A stretch of DNA of 64,000 nucleotides, taken from contig CAIXEA010000155.1 in assembly GCA_903918315.1 (NCBI GenBank), positions 1 through 64,000 of the forward strand. Direction: 5' to 3'. A program made the translations under genes and the position numbers. Of this stretch, positions 1 to 9,828 are shown piece by piece. Numbering within the stretch: position 1 is the first letter of the stretch; each line of letters starts with the position of its first letter. Source of the DNA: an uncultured Acetobacteraceae bacterium (GTDB lineage: Bacteria; Pseudomonadota; Alphaproteobacteria; Acetobacterales; Acetobacteraceae). The notes under the pieces were generated by a model. It had not been told where the DNA came from, did not search any database, and saw only the letters and a program-made list of their open reading frames with translations.

Positions 1-36
1 AAAACGCATCCGACGGATCCCTTCGTGAATGCGTGC

Positions 37-119
37 CCGGTCCATCTGTGCCCCCGTTCCTCACAGGGCAGATGACCGGACACGTCACGAGCTACAAACA
101 CCGGACAGATCACGAGCTA
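37..119. repeat. Cluster of short direct and inverted repeats
   Basis: CCGGACACGTCACGAGCTA (76-94) recurs at 101-119 with two mismatches, 25 bases apart. An imperfect inverted repeat pairs 37-53 with 66-79 (CCGGTC-ATCTG type arms), and a further pair ACGCAT/ATGCGT lies at 4-9 and 29-34. No gene is visible in the first 400 bases. Clustered subterminal repeats like these are known from ends of some insertion sequences of the IS21 and IS481 kinds, so this may be the edge or remnant of one, but no transposase is in view and the assignment is only inference. Confidence 0.4.
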
Positions 120-258
120 GCCACACGGTCACCGCCGATAGTTGACAAAATTAGGCAGGCTTTGCAAGTTGCCCAAATATTAGCCCAATAGTGCCGCCGG
201 CTGACAGGCTGGATCGGGGCAGGACGCGGGTTTGTCTCAGCAACGCCGCGGCATAAAG

Positions 259-290
259 CAAAAAACAGGCACCCTTCTGGGGCGCCTGTC
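259..290 (-). terminator. Rho-independent terminator after the secreted-protein gene
   Basis: On the minus strand a stem ACAGGCGCCCC / GGGTGCCTGT with a short loop and one mismatch is followed directly by TTTTTTGC. It lies about 110 bases past the stop codon of the gene at 401-892. Confidence 0.75.
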
Positions 291-400
291 TTGTGTTGAA
301 CGTCCGGCTATTCAGGTCTTCAGATGGATGGCCTGAATAGCCTGCATGGCTTCGGTGTACGTCCCTCCGACCGCCGATGCGTCTTGTGATCGGGTGAGGA

Positions 401-892
401 TTACATCTTGCTCACGGTGAAGATGATCGACGGGACGGCGGGCATGTTCGCCGGCTTCGTCGCGATCAGGCCGAGGCCAGGGACGCTCGCCTGGTACATG
501 ATTTCGACGACGTCGCCCGCTTTCAAGGTCATGATGCCCTGCGACACCAGAACCGTTGTGAAGTCCTTTGAGGGGATGTTCTGGATGGAGTTGGAGTCCG
601 GCACGTCCTTCCCGTTCAGGCGCACCCACAGCCAGATATTGCCCGCGGTGCTGCCGCCGACCTGCGCCGCCGCGACCACGAGGTAATCGCCGCCCTTCAG
701 GACGGTCAGCTTCGAGCCTTCAAGCTTGTAACCGGATGCGGGATCGGACTTCATCGTCACCGCATAGGCGGTGTTAGGGGCTGCTGCGACCTGCGAGTCG
801 CTGCTGATCGGACCGATATAGGTGGCCGCCATGGCGCCGGCCGCGTATAGGCTGAACAGACCGGCGGCAATGATCGCTGTAATTTTACGCAT
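401..892 (-). CDS. Small secreted protein of unknown function
   Basis: Encodes 163 residues. The start at 892 is chosen because a Sec signal peptide begins there (MRKITAIIAAGLFSLYAAGAMAA, cleavage after about residue 23) and AGGAG lies about 10 bases upstream; an in-frame extension to 1048 lacks these features. The mature part (about 140 residues) is rich in beta-strand-type sequence (KLTVLKGGDYLVVAAAQVGG, IWLWVRLNGKDV) with regular Gly and Val, which suggests a compact beta-sandwich in the periplasm or outside the cell. No known family was recognised. It has its own terminator and probably its own promoter in the 214-base gap upstream. Confidence 0.7.
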   Translation of the reverse strand: MRKITAIIAAGLFSLYAAGAMAATYIGPISSDSQVAAAPNTAYAVTMKSDPASGYKLEGSKLTVLKGGDYLVVAAAQVGGSTAGNIWLWVRLNGKDVPDSNSIQNIPSKDFTTVLVSQGIMTLKAGDVVEIMYQASVPGLGLIATKPANMPAVPSIIFTVSKM

Positions 893-1058
893 CGTGATTG
901 CTCCTTGGCATTTTTCGCTATTCGATTGGTCATCCGCGGCGCTTGTCGCTGCGGCATTGTGCAATATGCAAGACGTGGGCCAATTTGATCTTTGAGAGTC
1001 AACCGAGCGCTTGTTTTTGGTTGTGGCGGCGTCTGAAAGGCCGGCCACAAACGCAAAC

Positions 1059-1082
1059 GGGCCGGGGATTGCCCCCCGGCCC
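1059..1082 (-). terminator. Terminator after the porin gene
   Basis: A perfect nine-base stem GGGCCGGGG / CCCCGGCCC with a six-base loop, followed on the minus strand by GTTTGCGTTTG. It begins 25 bases past the stop codon of the porin gene at 1107. Confidence 0.65.
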
Positions 1083-1106
1083 GCCGTTTCCGTGCCGCGT
1101 GTGAGA

Positions 1107-2420
1107 TCAGAACGTCAACACAAAGTCCGTACCGAGCGTGAATGCACCGGTGTCCTTGCCGCCATTGAAGGGCTTCCTGCCATTCAGCGACGTGTCGTAG
1201 CGGAGCTCCGGACGAATGAGCAAGGTTGCTGCCATCGGAAGAAACTCCATGCTCGGCTTATACGTTGCGCCGACCGTAATCGCCCCATAGGTCGTGCCGC
1301 CGTTTCCGGTCACGCTGTAGGCGTTGGTCAGAGCATAGCCCGACTGCGCGGCGTTGAACGCGTTGTTTCCCGGGAATGCGGCAACAAAGAAGTTCTTGCT
1401 GTCGGAAAACACTTCCAGACGCGCATTCAGCGTCGTGGTGTCCGTTATCGAGTAACCGAAATACTGCGCCAGACCCCAGGCCGAGGCACCGTTGGCCGGG
1501 CTGCCGTTCGCGGTCGTGATGAACGGGTTGTTATCGTGAATGTAGTTCAGTTCGGTAATCAGCGTCAGGCTGCCGGTCGCCTTCCACGTCACCACGATGT
1601 CCGCGATCTCACGGTTGTATTTGTTCGCATCCTGGACAGCGCCAGGCCCCCGGGCCGGGTTTTCCGGTCCGATATGGGTCAACGCCAGCACCGTCAGGTC
1701 GCCGCCCATCAGGTTCAGCCCGATGCCCGCCATGAAGGCCGCTGAGCCGTTATTATCACCGGTCCCGATCCCGATCGTCGTGTTCACGCCGGTGTCGATG
1801 CCGGCATAGAGATCAACCAGCGGCGTCACATGGGCGGTCATGAGCGCGCCGGTATGCTTGAAGGGCAGGCCGAAATTGAAAATATACGACTTCGAGTAAA
1901 AGGAGTTGGTCGAGGGATCGATCGTCTCGGCCCCCATCGGCGTGGAATACATGCCGGCTTTGAAGTCGATACCGCCTTCGGTCAGCCAGGGCGTGTGCAG
2001 CAGCACGTTGGCTTCCACGATGTCACCCTGGAAGCGGGTGCTCGATTGGCCTTGGCCGAAATAAGTCCAGCGGGTGTACCGCGCGTCCGTGCCTCCCAGG
2101 GCTTGCAGCTTGAAGCCGAAATCATATCCGGTGGCTTTCGGGTCGAGCGGACGGGTTATCGTCGCCAGGGCCTGATTGAACTGGAAATCGTTTGATTTGT
2201 CGGTGAACGACTGTCCGAAATTAATGCCGTTCCTTGGGCTTGCGGGGTTGCCGATGATGCCGCCTTCGAACTGCAAGCCAAATGTGACCGCATCGGTCCA
2301 TTTCGCCTGTGCCGACGGCGGCGCCGGGGCAGCCGTCTCGGCCTGCGCCGCGAAGCTGGTGGGTATCAGGATGGTGGCCGCCAGGAGCAGGCTGCGCCGC
2401 GTTCCGGATGCAAAGCTCAT
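1107..2420 (-). CDS. Outer-membrane beta-barrel porin, BBP2-like
   Basis: Encodes 437 residues with a signal peptide (MSFASGTRRSLLLAATILIPTSFAAQA) followed by a protein of alternating amphipathic strands ending in phenylalanine (TDFVLTF), the usual outer-membrane barrel signature. The segment NSFYSKSYIFNFGLPFKHTG and the pattern of a barrel porin with few cysteines match the putative beta-barrel porin-2 family as I know it. Its substrate cannot be read from sequence. The gene follows amtB on the same strand, beyond amtB's terminator, and has an AGGAAA ribosome-binding site, so it is probably transcribed separately. A role in letting small nitrogen compounds cross the outer membrane is inference from position. 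Confidence 0.75.
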   Translation of the reverse strand: MSFASGTRRSLLLAATILIPTSFAAQAETAAPAPPSAQAKWTDAVTFGLQFEGGIIGNPASPRNGINFGQSFTDKSNDFQFNQALATITRPLDPKATGYDFGFKLQALGGTDARYTRWTYFGQGQSSTRFQGDIVEANVLLHTPWLTEGGIDFKAGMYSTPMGAETIDPSTNSFYSKSYIFNFGLPFKHTGALMTAHVTPLVDLYAGIDTGVNTTIGIGTGDNNGSAAFMAGIGLNLMGGDLTVLALTHIGPENPARGPGAVQDANKYNREIADIVVTWKATGSLTLITELNYIHDNNPFITTANGSPANGASAWGLAQYFGYSITDTTTLNARLEVFSDSKNFFVAAFPGNNAFNAAQSGYALTNAYSVTGNGGTTYGAITVGATYKPSMEFLPMAATLLIRPELRYDTSLNGRKPFNGGKDTGAFTLGTDFVLTF

Positions 2421-2537
2421 TGGTCGATTTCCTTCGGTATGCCGTGTTGTGACATGACGGTTGGAGAGGCAGGGGAGGGCGCGAACTGTGAACAGCGGCC
2501 AAGCGTGAAGCGATTGAGAGCGGACCGGCTGTCAACC

Positions 2538-2566
2538 AAAACGAGGCGCCCCACCGGGACGCCTCG
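2538..2566 (-). terminator. Terminator after amtB
   Basis: A stem GAGGCGTCCC / GGGGCGCCTC followed by GTTTTGG on the minus strand, 15 bases past the amtB stop codon. Confidence 0.7.
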
Positions 2567-2580
2567 CTTCGATTTCGGGA

Positions 2581-3927
2581 TTACAGGATCTGTTCGCCGT
2601 GCAGCGAGATGTCGAGACCTTCACGCTCCTCGTCGTCCGTCACCCGCAGACCGACAAGGGCCTTGGTGATGTAGAGGATGATGAGAGTGCCAACGCCGCT
2701 GTAGACGATGGTGGCCGCGACGCCCTTGCACTGCAGGATCAACTGCGCCACCCCGCCCGGGCTGCCGTCCGGCGACGCATCGGTCGCTGACAACGGCCCG
2801 AAGGCGAACACACCCGTCAGCAGCGCGCCGACGATACCACCGATCCCATGGACACCGAACGCATCCAGCGAGTCATCGTAGCCGAGCATGTGCTTCAGCG
2901 CCGTGGCAGACCAGAAGCAAATGACGCCGGCCGCGAGGCCAATCACGATCGACGCACCCGGAAGCACGAAGCCGGATGCGGGCGTAATCGCCACCAGCCC
3001 GGCAACCGCGCCGGAAATCGCGCCGAGGACCGACGGCTTACCTTTGGTGATCCATTCCGCGAACATCCAGCCCATCGCCGCTGCCGCCGTCGCGATCTGC
3101 GTGACCGCCATCGCCATGGACGCACGGCCGTTAGCACCCACCGCGGAGCCCGCGTTGAACCCGAACCAGCCAACCCACAGCAAGGACGCGCCGATGACGG
3201 CATAGCTCAGGTTGTAAGGCGACATGTTGGTCGTGCCGTAACCCTGGCGCTTACCGAGAACCAAACAGCAGACCAGACCGGCAACACCGGCGTTGATGTG
3301 AACCACCGTGCCGCCAGCGAAGTCGAGCACGCCTGCGACCGAGGCCCAGCCCGTCGGCGCCCAGACCCAATGCGCGACCGGCGAGTAAATCAGCAGCGAC
3401 CAAAGCGTCGTGAAGATGCACAGCGCGGAGAACTTCAAACGGTCAGCGAACGCGCCGCAGATCAGGGCCGGCGTGATGATCGCGAACGTCATCTGATACA
3501 TCATGTAGAGCGTTTCAGAGATCGTCTGTTGCGCTTCGGCCGGGCTACCAGCGCCCAGCAGGAAAGGAACGTCGCCGCCCTTGGTGATGCCATCCGCGAT
3601 GCCTTTCAGCATCACACGGGAAAAGTCACCAATGAACGCGTTACCGTTGGTGAAGGCGATGCTGTAACCGGCAACCACCCAAACCAGCGTCACAATGCAG
3701 GTGATCGCGAAGGACTGCATCATGGTGGCGAGAATGTTCTTCTTACGGACCATGCCGGCATAGAACAGCGCCAGGCCGGGTATCGTCATCATCAGAACGA
3801 GCGCGGTGGACGTCAGCATCCAGGCAGAATCGCCGGTGTCAATCTGCGGTTCGGCGAAGGCCGGAGCCGCGGCCAGAAGCATCGGCACAAAAGCGGCCAA
3901 GCCCCTCTTGAGGCGGGGTTTCATCAT
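2581..3927 (-). CDS. amtB: Ammonium transporter AmtB
   Basis: Encodes 448 residues: a cleavable signal peptide (about 1-25, ending AAAPAFA) followed by an 11-helix Amt channel. Family landmarks are visible: the Phe-gate region (MTFAIITPALICGAFADR), the two pore histidines in GGTVVHINAG and GVHGIGG, and a cytoplasmic tail ending EEREGLDISLHGE, which is the surface bound by GlnK. It moves ammonia or ammonium across the inner membrane under nitrogen limitation. glnK lies 24 bases upstream on the same strand, the usual glnK-amtB operon, driven by the sigma-54-like promoter at 4376-4391. Confidence 0.97.
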   Translation of the reverse strand: MMKPRLKRGLAAFVPMLLAAAPAFAEPQIDTGDSAWMLTSTALVLMMTIPGLALFYAGMVRKKNILATMMQSFAITCIVTLVWVVAGYSIAFTNGNAFIGDFSRVMLKGIADGITKGGDVPFLLGAGSPAEAQQTISETLYMMYQMTFAIITPALICGAFADRLKFSALCIFTTLWSLLIYSPVAHWVWAPTGWASVAGVLDFAGGTVVHINAGVAGLVCCLVLGKRQGYGTTNMSPYNLSYAVIGASLLWVGWFGFNAGSAVGANGRASMAMAVTQIATAAAAMGWMFAEWITKGKPSVLGAISGAVAGLVAITPASGFVLPGASIVIGLAAGVICFWSATALKHMLGYDDSLDAFGVHGIGGIVGALLTGVFAFGPLSATDASPDGSPGGVAQLILQCKGVAATIVYSGVGTLIILYITKALVGLRVTDDEEREGLDISLHGEQIL

Positions 3928-3951
3928 AGTCCTGTTTCCCTCGTTGTTGGT

Positions 3952-4566
<615 letters not shown>

Positions 4567-4633
4567 TTATTAATCAGGCAAGTGCCCGCCCGAGTGCCGG
4601 TCAATGGATGACAAACAGCAAAATGCAGGGCCC

Positions 4634-4674
4634 AAAAAGAAACGCCCCGCTGTCCATATGGACAGCGGGGCGTT
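4634..4674 (-). terminator. Strong terminator after glnA
   Basis: A perfect 15-base stem AACGCCCCGCTGTCC / GGACAGCGGGGCGTT around an ATAT loop (4641-4674), followed on the minus strand by TCTTTTTGGG. It starts 20 bases past the glnA stop codon. Confidence 0.92.
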
Positions 4675-4694
4675 GGCCGGACATGTGACTCGGA

Positions 4695-6128
4695 TCAGAC
4701 CGAGTAATACATCTCGAACTCGACCGGGTGCGGGGTGTGCTCGAAGCGGTACACTTCGTTCCACTTCAATTCGATGTAGCTCTCGATCTGGTCGATCGAG
4801 AACACATCGCCGGCCAGCAGGAATTCGTGGTCCGCGGCGAGCGCGCCCAGAGCTTCACGCAGGCTGCCGCACACCGTCGGGATGTCCTTCAGCTCTTCCG
4901 GCGGCAGGTCATACAGATCCTTGTCCATCGGATCGCCAGGATGGATCTTGTTCTTGATGCCATCCAGGCCAGCCATCAGCATCGCGGCGAACGCCAGATA
5001 GGGATTGGCGGTCGGATCGGGGAAGCGGACTTCCACGCGCTTGGCCTTCGGGCTGGTCGCATAGGGGATGCGGCAGGAAGCCGAACGGTTACGCGCGGAA
5101 TAGGCCAACAGCACCGGCGCTTCGAACCCGGGGATCAACCGCTTGTAGCTGTTGGTCGACGGGTTGGTGAACGCGTTCAGCGCCTTGGCGTGCTTGATGA
5201 TGCCGCCGATGTAATACAGGCAGGTTTCAGACAGGTCTGCGTAGCTGTTGCCCGCGAACAGCGGCTTGCCAGCCTTCCAGATCGACTGATGCACATGCAT
5301 GCCAGAGCCATTGTCGCCGTAGATCGGCTTCGGCATGAACGTGGCCGACTTGCCATAGCTGTGAGCGACATTGTGCACGCAGTACTTGTAGATCTGCATG
5401 TGATCAGCCTGCCGGGTCAGCGGGCCGAACTTGGTCCCGAGCTCGTGCTGGCTCTGCGCCACTTCGTGGTGGTGCTTCTCGATCGCCAGGCCCATCTCAC
5501 CCATGGTGGACAGCATTTCAGCGCGCAGATCGACTTCGCTATCGACCGGGGCAACCGGGAAGTAACCGCCCTTGACGCCCGGGCGATGGCCCATGTTGCC
5601 TTCCGGGTAGTCCTTCATGGACGCCTGCGGGCCTTCCTGGCTGTCCAGCTGGTACATGCCGTAGTTGCCGCCGGTGCCGAACTTCACGTTGTCGAACACG
5701 AAAAATTCAGCTTCCGGGCCGACATAGACCGCGTCGCCAATGCCCGACGACTTCACATAGGCTTCCGCCTTTTTCGCGGTGCTGCGCGGGTCGCGCGCGT
5801 AACCCTGGCCGGTCGAGGGCTCAACGATATCGCAGATGATGATCATCTGCGGCTTGGCCGAGAACGGATCCATGACGGCCGTTTCCGGATCCAGCATCAG
5901 GATCATGTCGGACTCGTTGATGGCCTTCCAGCCGGCGATCGACGAACCGTCGAACATGATCCCATCGCGGAACACATCTTCGTCGATGGTCGAGACATGC
6001 TGTGCGGTGTGGTGCCACTTGCCGCGCGGGTCAGTGAACCGCAGGTCCACATATTCCACGGAATGCTCCTTGAGCATATCCAGCACCTTTGTCACGGCTG
6101 AGTTCGTGACGGTCGGCTTCTTCACCAT
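4695..6128 (-). CDS. glnA: Type I glutamine synthetase
   Basis: Encodes 477 residues from the start at 6128 ([19 protein letters not shown]); an upstream extension in frame looks non-coding. It makes glutamine from glutamate, ammonia and ATP as a dodecamer. Seen in the sequence: the beta-grasp motif [10 protein letters not shown], metal-binding [10 protein letters not shown], the ATP-binding stretch [17 protein letters not shown], and the adenylylation tyrosine near residue 406 in [10 protein letters not shown], which marks the GlnE-regulated GSI-beta subtype. glnB lies 161 bases upstream, and a strong terminator follows. Expression probably comes from the glnB promoter and perhaps also from the gap between the two genes. 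Confidence 0.97.
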   Translation of the reverse strand: MVKKPTVTNSAVTKVLDMLKEHSVEYVDLRFTDPRGKWHHTAQHVSTIDEDVFRDGIMFDGSSIAGWKAINESDMILMLDPETAVMDPFSAKPQMIIICDIVEPSTGQGYARDPRSTAKKAEAYVKSSGIGDAVYVGPEAEFFVFDNVKFGTGGNYGMYQLDSQEGPQASMKDYPEGNMGHRPGVKGGYFPVAPVDSEVDLRAEMLSTMGEMGLAIEKHHHEVAQSQHELGTKFGPLTRQADHMQIYKYCVHNVAHSYGKSATFMPKPIYGDNGSGMHVHQSIWKAGKPLFAGNSYADLSETCLYYIGGIIKHAKALNAFTNPSTNSYKRLIPGFEAPVLLAYSARNRSASCRIPYATSPKAKRVEVRFPDPTANPYLAFAAMLMAGLDGIKNKIHPGDPMDKDLYDLPPEELKDIPTVCGSLREALGALAADHEFLLAGDVFSIDQIESYIELKWNEVYRFEHTPHPVEFEMYYSV

Positions 6129-6289
6129 GCCTGAAAATCCCCATTTACCAGTTCTTGGGAACCGCTTTGATCGTACCCCCCACGAAATCGTGGCGGAAGC
6201 GGCGTGCGAATGGGGCCGCACCATGCGAGCCCCCTTGATCCGGCCCCTCCGCGTGCCTCCGCGAAGGGCCGAAAACAGTCAAAATCCAA

Positions 6290-6634
<345 letters not shown>

Positions 6635-6636
6635 TT

Positions 6637-6655
6637 AGCCCGGCTTTGCCGGGCT
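6637..6655 (-). promoter_or_regulatory. Leader hairpin next to the glnB ribosome-binding site
   Basis: A perfect eight-base stem AGCCCGGC / GCCGGGCT with a three-base loop lies in the glnB leader, 8 bases upstream of the start codon and touching the AAGGA ribosome-binding site. It is downstream of the predicted promoter, so it would be in the mRNA. A role in mRNA stability or translation control is inference. Confidence 0.45.
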
Positions 6656-6719
6656 CTCCCATGCTAGATGGCTGCCCGACGTGCCGCCAAACCGTGGCAG
6701 CGTTAACAGCCACTAAGGT

Positions 6720-6737
6720 TTGCACGCGGCGTGCCAA
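6720..6737 (-). promoter_or_regulatory. Sigma-54-type promoter for glnB-glnA
   Basis: On the minus strand TTGGCACGCCGCGTGCAA matches YTGGCACG-N4-TTGCW with one mismatch (G for the first T of TTGCA). The predicted transcription start is about 80 bases before glnB. The remaining stretch 6738-7097, upstream of the aminotransferase, holds no gene or motif I recognise. Confidence 0.65.
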
Positions 6738-7097
6738 GCTTCAATCTATGATGCGACATTCCGGCGGCCAACAGTGCTTTAATCAGGCTGCTGCCGCCTT
6801 GTCTGTTGTCATATAAGGATTCTCAGGTTTTACCAGCGCCCCCGTCAGGCAAAAATGGTAATGGAAACAGCGTGTTTTTCGAAGGTGGGTGTCCCGATGC
6901 GGCCGCGGATGCCGTGATTGGACGAGGTGCTTAATCCAAGAGCAGGGCTTCCGCATGCAGACTGCTCGAATCATGAGCATGTCGTGTGGCATTTTTCATC
7001 TTGATGGCGCCCACCGCCGTCATATCCCAATATCTTTGCAAGCCGTGCCCAACGCGGTACTGCTGGGCCAGCAGTCATTCGGACAGGCAAGAACATC

Positions 7098-8279
7098 ATG
7101 CGTGGCACAAATTCTTATCTCGGCAGCATTGGCACGACGATCTTCACCGTGATGTCGGCCCTGGCGGCGGAGCATCAGTCGATCAACCTCGGCCAAGGGT
7201 TCCCCGATACCGATGGGCCCGACGACGTGGTGCGTGCCGCGGCCGACGCGCTGATGGATGGGCGCAACCAATATCCGCCGATGCCGGGCGTAACGGAATT
7301 GCGCCTCGCCGTCGCGGAGGCCAACCGCCGCTTCCACGGTCTCGATGTCGATGGCATGCGGCAAGTCACCGTCACCTCAGGCGCGACCGAGGCGCTCGCC
7401 GCCTGCCTCATGGCGGTTGTGAACCCGGGCGATGAGGTTGTGCTCATCGAGCCCCTCTATGACACCTATGCGCCGATGGTGCGGATGCTGGGTGCCATTC
7501 CCCGCTTCGTGCGCCTGCAGCCGCCGCATTGGGATCTGCCGCGCGCCGAACTCGCCGCCGCCTTCGGGCCAAAAACCAAGGCGATCCTGTTCAACACGCC
7601 GATGAACCCGTGCAGCAAGGTGTTCACGGCTGACGAACTCGGCTTCATCGCCGGATTGGTCGAGCAGCATGACACCTACGCCATTTGCGATGAGGTCTAT
7701 GAGCACCTGATTTTCGACGGCCTGCGCCATATTCCACTCATGACCCTACCCGGCATGGCGGAGCGCTGCATGCGGATCGGCAGCGCCGGAAAGACGTTCT
7801 CCCTGACCGGATGGAAGGTCGGATATGTGACCGCGCCGATCGCGCTGACGCCTTTGATTCAGAAGGCGCATCAGAACCTGACCTTCACCACCGCGCCCAA
7901 CCTGCAACGCGCGGTGGCGGTTGGTCTCGGCAAGGACGATGCCTATTTCGCATCCCTTGCCAGTGATTTGCAGGATCGGCGTGACGTGCTCGCAGCGGGG
8001 TTGAGCGCCGTCGGCCTGACGGTGCTGCCGGCGCAAGGCACGTATTTTGTCACCGCCGATTTCGCGCCACTGGCAGCGAGTGTCGGCTTCAACGGCGACG
8101 ATGTGGCCTTTTGCCGCCATATCACCGAGCAGGCCGGTGTGACCGCGATCCCGGTTTCGGCCTTCTACGACGCGCCCGATGCACCGCGGCACTATGCCCG
8201 TTTCGCCTTCTGTAAGCGGTTTGAGGTCCTGAATGACGCGATCGCGCGGCTTCGTCGGCATTTCCTCGGCACGGCATGA
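7098..8279 (+). CDS. PLP-dependent class I/II aminotransferase
   Basis: Encodes 393 residues of fold-type I aminotransferase. The PLP lysine is Lys232 in SAGKTFSLTGWKVGY, Asp198 in the ICDEVYE segment contacts the cofactor ring, and the NPxNP-like motif is NTPMNP (166-171). The opening GQGFPDTDGPDDV resembles the kynurenine/methionine aminotransferase and succinyldiaminopimelate aminotransferase (DapC-like) subgroup; substrate cannot be fixed from sequence. The length is typical. It is a single gene on the plus strand, divergent from glnB, with AGG about 10 bases before the ATG. The substrate therefore remains a guess; the enzyme class is firm. Confidence 0.9.
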   Translation: MRGTNSYLGSIGTTIFTVMSALAAEHQSINLGQGFPDTDGPDDVVRAAADALMDGRNQYPPMPGVTELRLAVAEANRRFHGLDVDGMRQVTVTSGATEALAACLMAVVNPGDEVVLIEPLYDTYAPMVRMLGAIPRFVRLQPPHWDLPRAELAAAFGPKTKAILFNTPMNPCSKVFTADELGFIAGLVEQHDTYAICDEVYEHLIFDGLRHIPLMTLPGMAERCMRIGSAGKTFSLTGWKVGYVTAPIALTPLIQKAHQNLTFTTAPNLQRAVAVGLGKDDAYFASLASDLQDRRDVLAAGLSAVGLTVLPAQGTYFVTADFAPLAASVGFNGDDVAFCRHITEQAGVTAIPVSAFYDAPDAPRHYARFAFCKRFEVLNDAIARLRRHFLGTA

Positions 8280-8323
8280 TTGACGGCCCCCCCATCTCTG
8301 GATTACACCGCGCCCCCTGGATG

Positions 8324-8399
8324 GCGGGCGTAGCTCAATCGGTAGAGCGCCAGGTTGTGGTCTTGGATGTAGTGGGTTCGAAACCCATCGCTCGCCCCA
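8324..8399 (+). tRNA. tRNA-His (GTG)
   Basis: Full cloverleaf with anticodon GTG at 8357-8359, D-loop AGCTCAATCGGTAGAGC, T-arm GGGTTCGAAACCC and encoded CCA. Position -1 is G (8323) opposite discriminator C (8396), the identity element for histidine tRNA. mobA starts only 14 bases downstream. Confidence 0.97.
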
Positions 8400-8412
8400 G
8401 GTTTTCCCTCTC

Positions 8413-9018
8413 GTGACCGATACTGTTGCCGCGCTGGTGCTGGCCGGTGGGCGCGCGCGTCGCATGGGCGTGGGTGACAAGCCGCTCTTGCCCGTGGGCG
8501 GCCAGCCGATGATCGCCCGCGTGATCGCGGCCCTGCATCCCTTGCCGGTGGCGATCAGCGCCAACGGGGACCCCGCGCGCTTCGCGGCCTTCGGCTGTCC
8601 CGTTCTGAACGATGGTCCGTTCGAGGATCAGGGCCCCCTGGCGGGACTCCTGGCCGGCATGGACTGGGCGGCAGAGGGCGGGGCCGCGCGCCTGCTGACT
8701 ATTCCTGGCGACGCCCCCTTCGTGCCATCGGGGTTGGCGCACCGCCTATGCCCCGCGCCCGCCTGCGCGGCATCGGGCGGGCGGGTCCATCACCTGATCG
8801 CCTTATGGCCGATTTCGGCCCGCGACGCCTTGCGAAGCCTGCTGTCACGGCCTGGACCCCGCGATGTTCATCATTTTGCCGCGAGCATTGGCATGAGGCG
8901 GGTTGATTTCCCGACCGGGAAATGGGACCCGTTTACCAATGTGAACACTCCGGAGGACCTGGCGGCCGCCAGAGCCCTCGCGGAGGAGACGGGGACGGAG
9001 AGCGCGATATGGCCATGA
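8413..9018 (+). CDS. mobA: Molybdenum cofactor guanylyltransferase MobA
   Basis: Encodes 201 residues starting with GTG at 8413. The N-terminal nucleotide-binding motif LVLAGGRARRMGVGDKPLLP is the MobA signature, followed by GPLAGLLAGMDW and the metal-binding region TIPGDAPFVP. The enzyme joins GMP to molybdopterin to form the bis-MGD cofactor of DMSO-reductase-family enzymes. No clear ribosome-binding site precedes the GTG, and the gene begins 14 bases after tRNA-His, so read-through from the tRNA promoter is possible (inference). It overlaps the next gene by 10 bases. Confidence 0.92.
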   Translation: MTDTVAALVLAGGRARRMGVGDKPLLPVGGQPMIARVIAALHPLPVAISANGDPARFAAFGCPVLNDGPFEDQGPLAGLLAGMDWAAEGGAARLLTIPGDAPFVPSGLAHRLCPAPACAASGGRVHHLIALWPISARDALRSLLSRPGPRDVHHFAASIGMRRVDFPTGKWDPFTNVNTPEDLAAARALAEETGTESAIWP

Positions 9019-9812
9019 CGGTTGCGATCGCGGGTCTGGGGGCCATCGGCCTCCCGCTCGCCCGGGCGTTGGACAGCGGTGTGGATGGGCTTCGTCTGGT
9101 GGCGGTCGCCGCGCGTGATCACACCAAGGCAGCCATCAGCCTGGCGGGATTTCGCAATCCACCGCCGCTGGTGAGCCTGACGGAACTCGCCGAGGCCGAT
9201 ATCGTGGTCGAAGCGGTTCCCGCCGGGCTTTTTGAGCATGTCGCGCTGCCGGCCATCGAAGGCGGCAAAACCTTCGTGACCGTGTCCGTTGGCGCCCTGC
9301 TGCCGCGCATGCATTACGTGCATCGCGCCGCCGCGACCGGTGCCCGGATCATCGTGCCGACCGGGGCGCTGCTGGGCCTTGATGCGGTGCGGGCGGCGGC
9401 GGAGGGGCCGGTTGAACGCGTCACGATCGAGACGCGCAAGCCACCCGGGGGGCTCAAGGGCGCGCCCTATCTCGAACGCAACCGGATTTCGGTCGATGGA
9501 TTGACCGAAGCGAAGCTGGTGTTTGATGGGAATGCCCTCGAAGCCGCGGCCGGCTTTCCGGCGAACGTCAATGTCGCGGCGGCGCTTGCCCTGGCCGGAA
9601 TCGGTCCTGTGCGCACCAAGGTCAAAATCTGGGCCGACCCAGCGATGACCCGCAATGTCCACACGATTGAGGTCGAGGCAGAGGCCGCGCGCTTCAGCAT
9701 GCGAATCGAAAATGTGCCGTCGGACGAAAATCCACGCACCGGGAAGCTGGTGGCCTTGTCCGTGCTGTCGTGCCTGCGGGGACTCGTGTCACCGCTCAAG
9801 GTGGGGAGCTGA
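9009..9812 (+). CDS. L-aspartate dehydrogenase family protein
   Basis: Encodes 267 residues. The start at 9009 (MAMTVAIAGLGAIG) places a Rossmann GxGxxG at residues 8-13. The later motif GGLKGAPYL and the segment GFPANVNVAAALALAGIG are characteristic of the aspartate dehydrogenase domain family, which oxidises L-aspartate to iminoaspartate/oxaloacetate with NAD(P). In bacteria these enzymes serve NAD biosynthesis or aspartate catabolism; no nadA or nadC is nearby, so the pathway is open. It overlaps mobA by 10 bases, implying translational coupling to an unrelated cofactor gene. Confidence 0.85.
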   Translation: MAMTVAIAGLGAIGLPLARALDSGVDGLRLVAVAARDHTKAAISLAGFRNPPPLVSLTELAEADIVVEAVPAGLFEHVALPAIEGGKTFVTVSVGALLPRMHYVHRAAATGARIIVPTGALLGLDAVRAAAEGPVERVTIETRKPPGGLKGAPYLERNRISVDGLTEAKLVFDGNALEAAAGFPANVNVAAALALAGIGPVRTKVKIWADPAMTRNVHTIEVEAEAARFSMRIENVPSDENPRTGKLVALSVLSCLRGLVSPLKVGS

Positions 9813-9828
9813 CAGGCGACCGCGCGTC

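Noticed and set aside
6783-6992. A 69-codon minus-strand frame between glnB and the aminotransferase
   Set aside because: No ribosome-binding site, no coding-like composition and no recognised similarity.
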